Source of the DNA: Ignavibacteriota bacterium
GTDB lineage: Bacteria; Bacteroidota; Ignavibacteria; UBA10030; UBA6906
DNA: 34,965 nt
Direction: 5' to 3'
Assembly: GCA_016218065.1 (NCBI GenBank)
Contig: JACRFA010000038.1
Coordinates: forward strand, 1 to 34,965
The position numbers and the translations under genes are program-made. The notes under the pieces are model-generated. The model was not told where the DNA came from. It ran no database searches and saw only the letters and a program-made list of their open reading frames with translations. This document shows positions 1-7,742 of this stretch, one piece after another (position 1 is the stretch's first letter; each line of letters opens with the position of its first letter).

Positions 1-178
1 CTCCATCGACTAGGCTATCTTTTTGTAAGCTGCTTCGCAACAGAGCTTCCCACTGTTACACCGAACAGAATCAAACTGCTGCGCCTTGGCTTTCATGTCA
101 GTGCATCGCGTAGGGTAACATCTATTTATGAGGCAACGGGGTGAACGGAACAATCTACTAATTCTTGGGAGGTGAACG

Positions 179-2380
179 ATGAAGAGTGCCAGACTATTTC
201 TGACGTGCCGAACATTCCTCATGATGGCAGCATGTCTGCCGAAGCCAACGCTTGCACAAAGCGGCAGCGAGCCACCGGATTCGACAAAGCCCGCGTATGA
301 AATTCCACAGATCGATGTTATCGGACGGGCGCCGGGGATGCTCGATCGCGTCCCAGGATCAGCAAACATCGTCTCCAGCGCCAAGCTTCAACAGCTTGCG
401 CCAATATCGGGCAACGATGTCTTTCGCACGGTCACCGGTCTGCATGCCGTCGATGAAGAAGGCGTCGGTTTGCGGCTGAACCTTGGCGTGCGAGGACTCG
501 ATCCGGATCGGAGTCGCGGCATCCTGATGCTGGAAGATGGCGTGCCGATCTCGCTCGCTCCCTACGGCGAACCGGAAATGTACTACACGCCGTCGATTGA
601 CCGGATGGCGAGGCTTGAAGTTCTCAAGGGAAGCGGGTCCATCTTGTTTGGACCGCAAACCATCGGCGGCGTCATCAACTACATTACCGCTGATCCGCCG
701 TCCGAGCCATCGGGAACCGTCAGTTCCCGCGTGGGAGGCGATGGCTTCTTCACGACGCTCGTGAAATACGGAACGACGTCGGGCAATGTCGGGGCGCAGG
801 TAAATCTCCTCCGGCGTCAAGCCGACAACATCATCACCACCCGGTTCCGCATCAACGATCTCTCCACAAAACTTCGCTTTCTGTTGGGCGCGCAATCGTC
901 GCTCGGCGTCAAGGTGTCTGCCTATGACGAAAGCTCCAATTCGACGTATGTCGGACTCACGCAGACGATGTACGATCGCGGAGAGTACTTCACGAACATC
1001 GCGCCTCACGACGAGCTGCTCATCCGCCGTTACGCCGGAAGTGCAACGAACGATTATGTCTTCAGCCCGGCGATCACTCTGCGCACGACAGTATTTGGTT
1101 ACACAACAAGCCGCAACTGGCGCCGACAGGAATTCGGACGAGCAAGCAACACGACCAACCGCACCGGCGTTGTCTTTGGCGACACGACTGTCGCAGGCGG
1201 CGCCCTCTACATGCGGAATCAAGCCGGCAACCGCAACAGACAATTCGAAGTCGCGGGCATCGAGCCGCGCTTCTCCATGAGCTACTCCCTTGGCGCGATG
1301 CGCAACGAGCTTGATCTCGGTTTCCGATTCCTGTATGAGCGCGCATTCGAGCAGTTGATTCTCGGCACGACATACAAATCGTCATCCGGCAACATGCGCG
1401 AAGATGAAATCAGAACCGGATACGCACGCAGCGCGTTCGCTCAGAACCGACTCTACATTGCCGAGAACCTCATTGTCAGTCCGGGGATTCGCCTCGAGTC
1501 GTTTTCCTACGATCGCAACATCATGCGCGGACAATTCGGCGGCGCGGTGCGCGACACAAGCATCATTGCCGGAAGCGATCTTTTTCAGGTCATACCGGGA
1601 CTTGGTGTGAGCTATCAACTCGGCGAAGGTTCGTCCGTATTTGCCGGTGTGCATCGCGGCTTTGCTCCGCCTCGCGTCAAAGACGCGATCACCAGTGACG
1701 GCAAGCCATTGAATCTTGACGCTGAGTTGAGCTGGAACTATGAACTCGGCGCGAGAATCTCTCCTTCGCCTGCGCTCACATTCGAGCTGACGGGATTCTT
1801 GCTCGACTTTTCGAATCAAATCATCCCCGTTTCACAATCATCCGGCGGCACAGGTACGGGTCTCGTGAACGGCGGGCGAAGTCGTCACATCGGCGCCGAA
1901 GCAGGATTCACGTTTGACGTCGGCCAAGTTCTCTCATCCGACTACAGCGCGGCGCTCAGCGCAAACGCTACAGTCGTGCGCGCAACCTACAGCGCAGACA
2001 GGTTCATTGCGCAAGGCGCCAACAAAATCAACGTGAAAGGAAACTCGCTGCCGTACGCGCCCAGGTTGCTTGTTACGGGGTCGCTTTCTCTGGCCGCGCC
2101 ATTTGGCGCCGGTTTGCAGTTCACCGGAAACTACGCGGCAAAGCAATTCACCGACGAGTTCAACACCATCGCAGCGACACCCGACGGCTTGATCGGCGAA
2201 ATTCCCGCACACTTCGTTATGGATGTTGCTGCACGTTACGCCTTTGCGCCGCTTCATTCTGTGCTCTCTCTTTCTGTGAAGAATGTTTTCGACAAACGAT
2301 ACATCGCATCGCGAAGACCGACGGGCATCAAAGTGGGATTACCCCGGTTCATCACCGCGGGGATTGAGATCGGATTGTGA
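179..2380 (+). CDS. TonB-dependent outer-membrane receptor, FecA-like
   Basis: A 733-residue outer-membrane receptor that probably imports a ferric chelate using TonB energy. A Sec signal peptide (about residues 1-26, ending TLAQ) is followed by a possible TonB box (IPQIDVIGR, about 43-51). The plug domain contains GVRGLDPDRS, LMLEDGVPIS and VLKGSGSILFGPQTIGGVINY, the pattern of FecA-type plugs. The rest is a 22-strand-type barrel ending in an aromatic/hydrophobic terminus (FITAGIEIGL). Length is normal for the family. The ATG at 179 is fixed by a strong GGGAGGTGA at 167-175. No FecR/FecI regulator is visible here. Iron as substrate is an inference from the family and from bacterioferritin downstream; other chelates or cobalamin-like ligands remain possible. 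Confidence 0.9.
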   Translation: MKSARLFLTCRTFLMMAACLPKPTLAQSGSEPPDSTKPAYEIPQIDVIGRAPGMLDRVPGSANIVSSAKLQQLAPISGNDVFRTVTGLHAVDEEGVGLRLNLGVRGLDPDRSRGILMLEDGVPISLAPYGEPEMYYTPSIDRMARLEVLKGSGSILFGPQTIGGVINYITADPPSEPSGTVSSRVGGDGFFTTLVKYGTTSGNVGAQVNLLRRQADNIITTRFRINDLSTKLRFLLGAQSSLGVKVSAYDESSNSTYVGLTQTMYDRGEYFTNIAPHDELLIRRYAGSATNDYVFSPAITLRTTVFGYTTSRNWRRQEFGRASNTTNRTGVVFGDTTVAGGALYMRNQAGNRNRQFEVAGIEPRFSMSYSLGAMRNELDLGFRFLYERAFEQLILGTTYKSSSGNMREDEIRTGYARSAFAQNRLYIAENLIVSPGIRLESFSYDRNIMRGQFGGAVRDTSIIAGSDLFQVIPGLGVSYQLGEGSSVFAGVHRGFAPPRVKDAITSDGKPLNLDAELSWNYELGARISPSPALTFELTGFLLDFSNQIIPVSQSSGGTGTGLVNGGRSRHIGAEAGFTFDVGQVLSSDYSAALSANATVVRATYSADRFIAQGANKINVKGNSLPYAPRLLVTGSLSLAAPFGAGLQFTGNYAAKQFTDEFNTIAATPDGLIGEIPAHFVMDVAARYAFAPLHSVLSLSVKNVFDKRYIASRRPTGIKVGLPRFITAGIEIGL

Positions 2381-2451
2381 CGCCGCCTTTGGCATCGCGG
2401 TAAATCGGAGAGACACTTCACCTCTTCGCGTTCTTTGTTATTACTAACACC

Positions 2452-2489
2452 AGCGTGCTCGATCACTCCCACGAGAGATCGAGCACGCT
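2452..2489 (+). terminator. Long perfect hairpin, probable terminator after the TonB receptor gene
   Basis: Arms AGCGTGCTCGATC (2452-2464) and GATCGAGCACGCT (2477-2489) pair over 13 bases around a 12-base loop. It lies 72 bases after the receptor stop. There is no T-run (TAAACGAAAAG follows), so it may stabilise the mRNA end or act as a non-canonical terminator. It could also be a dyad operator for the next gene. Confidence 0.55.
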
Positions 2490-2624
2490 TAAACGAAAAG
2501 GTCGTCGCAAGCAACTCTTGCGTCGCTTTTCACATTCACAGTCAATCATCCAAGGCAGGGGCGCGAGATGGAATGAACCGCATGTGACGACCTGATATTT
2601 CTAACATCAAACAGGAGAATCATA

Positions 2625-3446
2625 ATGCGTACCTTGTATTCCTTTTCAATCTCTATACTGCTGATGCTGCTCACTGCAAATGTGCACGCGCAGGAATCTT
2701 TTTCCACTGCCATCGAGGATAATTCCTTCTTCATCGAAGAAGCTTACAATCAGGAGACGGGAATCGTCCAGCATATTTCTAATGCGTTCTATTTCTCAAA
2801 ACCGTCGAAAGATTTTTCGTACAGCTTCACGCAGGAGTGGCCGGTCGGAAGCCAGACTCATCAGTTGAGCTATACTATTCCGTACTTGTCGGTTGCATCA
2901 GGAAGTGCAGCCGGATTAAGCGACATCTACGTCAACTATCGGTATCAGCTCGTTAGTCCGGAAGATCATGCCTACGCGTTATCGCCACGAGTATCACTCA
3001 TTCTCGCGACGGGAAACCAGGACAAGGGACTCGGCAACGGCGTGCTCGGCTATCAATTCAATCTGCCGTTCAGCCACCGGATTGCCGAGCAGTGGGTATA
3101 TCATCTGAACGCCGGCTTCACTGTGCTCCCAAGCGTGAAGGCCAGTCTCCCCACGGGCGAGGTGAAGAAGAATCTTCTCTCCTACAGCGCGGGCGGAAGT
3201 CTGATTTGGCTTGCAACAGAAAAATTCAATCTCATGTTGGAAATGCTGATGAACAATTCCGCGGAAATAGGAAACAATGGAACGATTGAACGCGCCGCCG
3301 AGACAATCGTCAATCCGGGATTTCGCTTCGCGATCGATATTGGTTCGCTCCAAATTGTTCCGGGCGTTTCGCTCCCAGTCGCCTTCACGAACAGCCTCAC
3401 GAGAGTAGGCGCGCTCGGTTATGTTTCGTTCGAGCATCCGCTGTGA
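2625..3446 (+). CDS. Predicted outer-membrane beta-barrel protein (MetA/transporter-like)
   Basis: A 273-residue exported protein. A clear signal peptide (MRTLYSFSISILLMLLTANVHAQ) is followed by alternating hydrophobic/polar strands such as HQLSYTIPYLSV, DIYVNYRYQLV and RVSLILATGNQDKGLGNG. The last pattern is typical of the putative outer-membrane proteins grouped with MetA of phenol degradation. The C-terminus (ALGYVSFEHPL) fits a barrel strand. An AGGAG precedes the ATG. The gene lies between an iron-type receptor and bacterioferritin, all on the same strand with spacers of 137-244 bases, so co-function is possible but not proven. The substrate is unknown. Exported barrel: fairly sure. Family assignment: tentative. 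Confidence 0.7.
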   Translation: MRTLYSFSISILLMLLTANVHAQESFSTAIEDNSFFIEEAYNQETGIVQHISNAFYFSKPSKDFSYSFTQEWPVGSQTHQLSYTIPYLSVASGSAAGLSDIYVNYRYQLVSPEDHAYALSPRVSLILATGNQDKGLGNGVLGYQFNLPFSHRIAEQWVYHLNAGFTVLPSVKASLPTGEVKKNLLSYSAGGSLIWLATEKFNLMLEMLMNNSAEIGNNGTIERAAETIVNPGFRFAIDIGSLQIVPGVSLPVAFTNSLTRVGALGYVSFEHPL

Positions 3447-3583
3447 GAGGATTTCATTTTCGAATCGACGGGAGACGATTCTTGCTTCACTTTCATTCGT
3501 TGATTCCTTACTATTCGTAAACCGTGGCGGTGCGTAGCTTCATCGCCGCCACATCATATCACACACTAAACAGCGAGGGATTT

Positions 3584-4066
3584 ATGAAAGGAAATGAGAA
3601 GCTCATCGGCATCCTTAACCAGTTGCTCGCAGACGAACTCACGGCGATCAGCCAGTACATGGTGCACTCCGAACTTTGCGACAATTGGGGTTACGAGAAG
3701 CTGCACAAGGCCATCGAGAAGCAGGCCATGGACGAGATGCATCACGCCGAATGGCTGATTCAACGGGTCATCTTCCTCGAAGGCATGCCGATCGTAACGA
3801 AGCTCAATCCCATGAAGATCGGGCAGAACGTGCCCGACATTATCGGCAATGATGAAGAAGCGGAGCAATCGGCGGTGAAATCATACAACGATGCCATCCG
3901 CTTCGCGCAGAACAACGGCGATCAGTCGACGGCAGATCTCCTGATCAAGATTCTGAAGATGGAAGAAGGGCACGTTGATTGGGCCGAGAAGCAACACACG
4001 CAGATCAAACAAATGGGGTTGGAAAACTATCTCGCGAATCAGAGTGAGGGCGCTGCGGAGAAGTAG
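3584..4066 (+). CDS. bfr: Bacterioferritin
   Basis: A 160-residue cytoplasmic iron-storage protein that oxidises Fe(II) and stores ferric mineral in a 24-mer. All ferroxidase ligands of E. coli Bfr are in register: E18, E51, H54, E94, E127 and H130. M52, the haem-binding methionine, is also kept, so this is a haem-type Bfr rather than plain ferritin. The N-terminus MKGNEKLIGILNQLLADEL matches the family start, so the ATG at 3584 (GAGGGA just upstream) is chosen over an upstream GTG at 3524. Neighbours suggest a role in iron or oxidative-stress handling. No bacterioferritin-associated ferredoxin is seen nearby. Confidence 0.95.
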   Translation: MKGNEKLIGILNQLLADELTAISQYMVHSELCDNWGYEKLHKAIEKQAMDEMHHAEWLIQRVIFLEGMPIVTKLNPMKIGQNVPDIIGNDEEAEQSAVKSYNDAIRFAQNNGDQSTADLLIKILKMEEGHVDWAEKQHTQIKQMGLENYLANQSEGAAEK

Positions 4067-4264
4067 TCCGGCAAGCAACCAAAGATCCAGAAGCGTGCTC
4101 AATGACCTTTCGCGAAGAATGCGCACGCGTATCCACGAAGAGCAGGAATTTTTCAACATCTTGATCGAGAATCGCGCGAACGGCAAACGGACGCGCGATT
4201 CTCTTTCGTGGGCGGCGGTCTTCACTTTCACAATTCAAAACCAAAACAGAAGAAGCATTGCATT

Positions 4265-5491
4265 ATGAGTGAGCTGATAAACAATTCGATTGCGCGGAAA
4301 ACGAAACTCAAAGAACTCATCCTCAAGCTCCACGCCGGCGCATCGGAGCAACAAGTCCGACAAGAACTGCTGCAGACGCTCAGCAGCATTCCCTACGGCG
4401 AAGTTGTTGAAGTCGAGCAGGAGTTGATGAGCGAAGGCCTGCCCCAGCACGAAGTGCTGAGGCTCTGTGACGCACACTCTGCGGTGCTACGCGGCGCCAT
4501 CGACCTCTCGACATCAAAGGGAATTCCTCCGGGGCATCCCGTTGATGTGATGATGCACGAGAACAAGGAACTCCTGAACGTCGCGCAACAGCTTGATGTT
4601 CTTCTCTCCGGAGAATCGCTGACCGCGAGTGAAAACATCGCAGAACTCATTCTCGCGCTGCGAAGCCACTTCAATAACCTGTACGATGTGGACAAGCACT
4701 ATCAACGCAAAGAGTACCTGCTGTTTCCCTATCTCGAGAATCTCGGCATTACAGGTCCGCCTAAGGTGATGTGGGGAAAACACGATGAGATCCGCGACCA
4801 ACTCAAGGGAAGCATCGAGGCGTTGCAAGCGCCGGGCATCAGTCAGGAGGAACTCGTTGCATTGGCAGAAGTGCTGCTGAGACCGGCCATCAGAGGCGTG
4901 GCAGACATGACCTTGAAAGAAGAGCAGATTCTCTTCCCGATGTCGCTCGACGCGCTGACGGAAGCGGACTGGTACGAGATCAGCAGGCAGTCGCTGGAAA
5001 TCGGCTTTTGTCTCTATGATCCGCCGACCACGTGGCGGCCTGCCTGGGCAGCGGAAGGAGACGACATGAACAAATCGGGAAACACCATTCAACTGTCGTC
5101 CGGAAACTTCACCGTGGAGGAGCTTCACGCGATTCTCAACACGCTGCCTGTTGACATCACGTTCGTGGACAAGAATGACAAAGTGAAGTACTTCTCGCAG
5201 AACAACGATCGCATTTTCCGGCGCAGCCGCGCAATTCTCAATCGCGACGTGCGGAATTGTCATCCGCCGGCGAGCAGCCACATCGTGGATAAGATCATCG
5301 AAGACTTCAAGAACGGCAGAGAATCGCGAGCGCCCTTCTGGATCAATTTGGGAGGGAAGATGGTGCACATCGAGTACTTTGCCCTGCGGAGTGAAAAGGG
5401 AGAGTACCTCGGAACGTTGGAAGTGTCGCATGACGTCGCACCGTACAGAAAGCTGGAAGGCGAGCAACGAATTCTCTCTTACGCGAGGTAA
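4265..5491 (+). CDS. DUF438 - hemerythrin-like - PAS protein
   Basis: A 408-residue soluble protein with three parts. The N-terminal DUF438 helical segment is at about 1-95 (LKELILKLHAGASEQQVRQEL). The hemerythrin-like four-helix domain is at about 95-250, with candidate di-iron ligands in MMHENKEL, HYQRKE (H145-E150), GKHDEIR and LKEEQILFP. The C-terminal PAS domain is at about 290-400 (LPVDITFVDKNDKVKYFSQ, then GEYLGTLEVSHDV). Family members are thought to sense or handle oxygen or NO; that role is inferred here. The ATG at 4265 gives the usual MSELINN-type start. Two bases separate it from the next gene, so the two are co-transcribed. Confidence 0.85.
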   Translation: MSELINNSIARKTKLKELILKLHAGASEQQVRQELLQTLSSIPYGEVVEVEQELMSEGLPQHEVLRLCDAHSAVLRGAIDLSTSKGIPPGHPVDVMMHENKELLNVAQQLDVLLSGESLTASENIAELILALRSHFNNLYDVDKHYQRKEYLLFPYLENLGITGPPKVMWGKHDEIRDQLKGSIEALQAPGISQEELVALAEVLLRPAIRGVADMTLKEEQILFPMSLDALTEADWYEISRQSLEIGFCLYDPPTTWRPAWAAEGDDMNKSGNTIQLSSGNFTVEELHAILNTLPVDITFVDKNDKVKYFSQNNDRIFRRSRAILNRDVRNCHPPASSHIVDKIIEDFKNGRESRAPFWINLGGKMVHIEYFALRSEKGEYLGTLEVSHDVAPYRKLEGEQRILSYAR

Positions 5492-5493
5492 TC

Positions 5494-6030
5494 ATGGAAA
5501 AGCAGCAACTCATAATCAGTCCGAAAACCAAAGTCCTGCAATTGATCGAAACGTATCCGCAGCTTGAGCAAGTGCTAATCGATTATGTGCCGGCGTTCAA
5601 GAAACTGAAAAATCCGATACTGCGAAACACGGTTGCGAAAGTTGCCACGCTGCAGCAGGCAGCCGGCGTTGGCGGCGTGAAAGTGAGCGAGTTGATCAAT
5701 CGCTTGCGCAAGGAAGTCGGGCAGGAGTTGTTTGCCGATGATATTGAAAGCGCGTACAACACAACGAAGCCCGCGTGGTTCGACGCGAACCTCGTGACGC
5801 AAGAGCTTGACGTGAGACCGATGCTGGAAGCGGGCGAGCATCCGGTGAATCAGGTGATTCCCGAACTCCACAAAATGCCCGCCGGCAGGATCTACAAACT
5901 GATCGCGCCGTTCTTGCCCGCGCCGCTGATCGAAAAAGCCTTGAGCCTCAAACTGCAACACTGGGTTGTGAAAGAACAGGAGGAACTTTTCACGGTGTAC
6001 TTCTACAAGCCGGGTCAGTCGGGGCAATAG
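5494..6030 (+). CDS. DUF1858 - DUF2249 protein
   Basis: A 178-residue cytoplasmic protein. The N-terminal DUF1858 helical domain (about 5-70: ISPKTKVLQLIETYPQLEQVLIDYVPAFKKL) is the domain also found at the N-terminus of ScdA/YtfE-type repair proteins. The C-terminal TusA-like DUF2249 fold is at about 98-175 (LDVRPMLEAGEHPVNQVI, then LPAPLIEKALSLKLQHW). It starts two bases after the DUF438 gene with GAGGTAATC as ribosome binding site, a common pairing in anaerobes. A joint role in NO or iron-sulfur stress is inferred from domain associations only. No DUF2249 active cysteine is evident. Confidence 0.8.
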   Translation: MEKQQLIISPKTKVLQLIETYPQLEQVLIDYVPAFKKLKNPILRNTVAKVATLQQAAGVGGVKVSELINRLRKEVGQELFADDIESAYNTTKPAWFDANLVTQELDVRPMLEAGEHPVNQVIPELHKMPAGRIYKLIAPFLPAPLIEKALSLKLQHWVVKEQEELFTVYFYKPGQSGQ

Positions 6031-6067
6031 CTGTGACGTCGCGAGAGAAACACAAACAAGGCATCAC

Positions 6068-6245
6068 ACATTCCCCTCTGCGTAATGGCACGTGCGTGAG
6101 TGAGAGGGGAAGCAGAAGGCCTGCCCGCCTCAGAGAACACCATAAGCAGGCGGGGGTGTGTCGAAAACAAGTACGTCACACCCCGACCGCTAAAGCGGCC
6201 ACCCCTCTCTCCGACACGCGTGCCCACACGGCAGAGGGGAATCCA
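6068..6245. repeat. Nested-hairpin repeat element A
   Basis: About 178 bases bounded by imperfect inverted arms. 6068-6109 (ATTCCCCTCTGCGTAATGGC... GAGAGGGG) pairs with 6204-6245 (CCCCTCTC... GGCAGAGGGGAAT). Inside lie further hairpins: GCCTGCCCGCCT with AGCAGGCGGGG, GGGTGTG with CACACCC, and CCGCTAAAGCGG. No credible open reading frame. The nesting resembles a MITE or REP-like element, possibly a decayed one. Confidence 0.6.
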
Positions 6246-6296
6246 TGATCGGTGAACTATCAACTGTCAACGAAATATGTTGACATTTTTTTTGAT

Positions 6297-6410
6297 TGTC
6301 ATTCTGTCCCGACGGTGTCGGGACCAACTTCTTTCCATGTTGGGACGGAGTGAATGCCGCTTCGCAGGCATTCGCCTCTGGGATCCCGACTATGTCGGGA
6401 CAGAATGACA
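6297..6410. repeat. MITE/REP-like element B with perfect 17-bp terminal inverted repeats
   Basis: Terminal arms TGTCATTCTGTCCCGAC (6297-6313) and GTCGGGACAGAATGACA (6394-6410) are perfect complements. Each end also forms its own small hairpin (CCCGACGGTGTCGGG and CCCGACTATGTCGGG). A third hairpin, GAATGCC with GGCATTC, sits in the middle. It is non-coding. No clear target-site duplication was found. Confidence 0.75.
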
Positions 6411-6570
6411 TTGTTTATGCACTTTCCTATGGGGAATCTCTACAAAACAATAAGCGTATCCCTTGTATCTTGCAGTCCACTTTTGTAGTATTCAGTCGTT
6501 CCGTTCTTTCTACCTTCAATAACCCACCATAGTTACCTCAACAAATCAATGGAGGTCATGTGACCGGCAA

Positions 6571-6732
6571 GAAATTCTGGCCTACGGCACGTACGGTGCA
6601 ATGCCGGTTCCGTATTCGTTCGCGCTGAAGTGGTTCCTTTCGGGACTTGTTGAATATCTGGTTGCCGGCGCTGTTCTAGCGGCTGTGTATGGAAAGCAGC
6701 CGCAGGTTTCAAAAGCGACGGCGGCAATATAA
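6571..6732 (+). pseudogene. 3' remnant of a small membrane-protein gene
   Basis: The frame reads EILAYGTYGAMPVPYSFALKW... then FLSGLVEYLVAGAVLAAVYGK, ending at TAA 6730-6732. An ATG at 6601 would give 43 residues with one convincing membrane helix and a basic tail. The stretch before the ATG also reads like protein, back to a stop at 6520-6522. This looks like the C-terminus of a longer integral membrane protein (DUF1761-like flavour, uncertain) that lost its 5' part. It lies just after the repeat elements, consistent with a rearranged junction. A genuine 43-residue protein is less likely. Confidence 0.4.
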
Positions 6733-6797
6733 TCCTTGGTAGGGCGCAAGAAAAGGCGTCGTCATAGACTAAATTGCTAAGAAAGGGGAACTACAAC

Positions 6798-7352
6798 ATG
6801 GCATGGATCAATGAATTCAGGAATCGCTTAGACAGATTTGAATCCTCGGTTCCTTCAGTCGGAGATGAAATCCCCATTTCAATCAAGATTCGAATCGACT
6901 CAGGTTGCTATAGTCGCGGATGTTGTCCTGCTGCATATAGGATTATTGACCGCAAGCTTTCTGACCTTCGTAAAGATTCAGAGCGGTTCGAGTTTGAAGA
7001 ACATGAAACAGGACCTGAAATATTAGTATATCTTGCTGTAACTGCGGCGGGCTTAGGTCTTGCTAAAAGCATTATCGAATTAGTGACGACAATAATCAAG
7101 GCTCGTACTGAAGGGAGAAAAAAGGGTGATCGACACGATGATCCCATCACTATTATTGTCAGGCGCCTTGATAGTCTTGATAGTGGGGATTCTCTTCTTG
7201 AGGAGCGTTTAATAACCTTCCATCAGAATGAATCGGTAACGGATGATTTGATTGAAAAGATAATCCTTGATGGGAGCGATAAGCTTGTTCAAGCAGCAGT
7301 AACGAAAAAGCGAGCTGCATCAAGGAAGAAGACTATTCGTCCAAAGAAGTAA
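6798..7352 (+). CDS. Hypothetical protein with one membrane segment
   Basis: A 184-residue protein I do not recognise. The ATG at 6798 is preceded by AAAGGGGAA; a TTG at 6774 would add eight residues. The N-terminal half is polar with a Cys-rich turn (SGCYSRGCCP, about 36-45). A single hydrophobic helix (ILVYLAVTAAGLGLAKSIIELVTTII, about 75-100) follows, then a very basic stretch (KARTEGRKKGDRHDD), a short beta-like segment (ITIIVRRLD) and a lysine/arginine-rich tail. The layout is reminiscent of small effector-associated adaptor proteins of conflict systems, but that is only a resemblance. Base composition is more AT-rich than its neighbours and it stands alone between repeats, suggesting acquisition by transfer. 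Confidence 0.6.
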   Translation: MAWINEFRNRLDRFESSVPSVGDEIPISIKIRIDSGCYSRGCCPAAYRIIDRKLSDLRKDSERFEFEEHETGPEILVYLAVTAAGLGLAKSIIELVTTIIKARTEGRKKGDRHDDPITIIVRRLDSLDSGDSLLEERLITFHQNESVTDDLIEKIILDGSDKLVQAAVTKKRAASRKKTIRPKK

Positions 7353-7742
7353 GCGTTTGGCTTGCGCCCTAACCAGGGATGAACCTGACGGAAATACTGA
7401 GTACGAAATAATGCCCTCGGCTGGCTAACCAACGGCTCCCCGATAGAAAGCATCGGGGTTCCGCTCCAGACCAGCGGGATGCAAAAAGCGCATCTCGCAC
7501 AACACGCTCAACAAGAAAAGCTGACCCCGACAAAATGCGTCGGGGCGGTGTACGATGCGGAGAGTTTACGTTGCGGCAGGTTAGCCTACACGCCATCGGT
7601 TCCTACGATGGCAGCCTGATGGCCGCTGCTTTGCCGGATCGATGCCGATGACGATTTTTCCCTCGACAAAGGCTCAACGTGGACGAAGTTTTGGCGAGCA
7701 TGGAGCGATTCATTGCAAATCAACTGAAAGAGATTGGATGTC
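7353..7742. other. Gene-free interval with two GC-rich hairpins
   Basis: No supported gene. Two hairpins of the same style occur: CCCCGAT/ATCGGGG (7438-7444, 7452-7458) and CCCCGAC/GTCGGGG (7525-7531, 7539-7545). They sit between GGCTAACC (about 7422-7429) and GGTTAGCC (about 7580-7587), which are exact complements. A short frame at 7658-7741 (ending [19 protein letters not shown]) could be a leftover 3' end of a gene, but I cannot identify it. Confidence 0.4.

Noticed and set aside
359-1243. Long minus-strand frame opposite the TonB receptor gene
   Set aside because: It has no start signal or family features and lies fully antisense to a clear receptor gene; GC-rich codon structure explains the openness.
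6068-6410. Repeats as a CRISPR array
   Set aside because: The repeats are inverted, not direct, with no regular spacers and no cas genes nearby.
6533-6727. Minus-strand 64-codon frame after the repeat elements
   Set aside because: Antisense to the membrane-protein remnant, which has the more protein-like translation.
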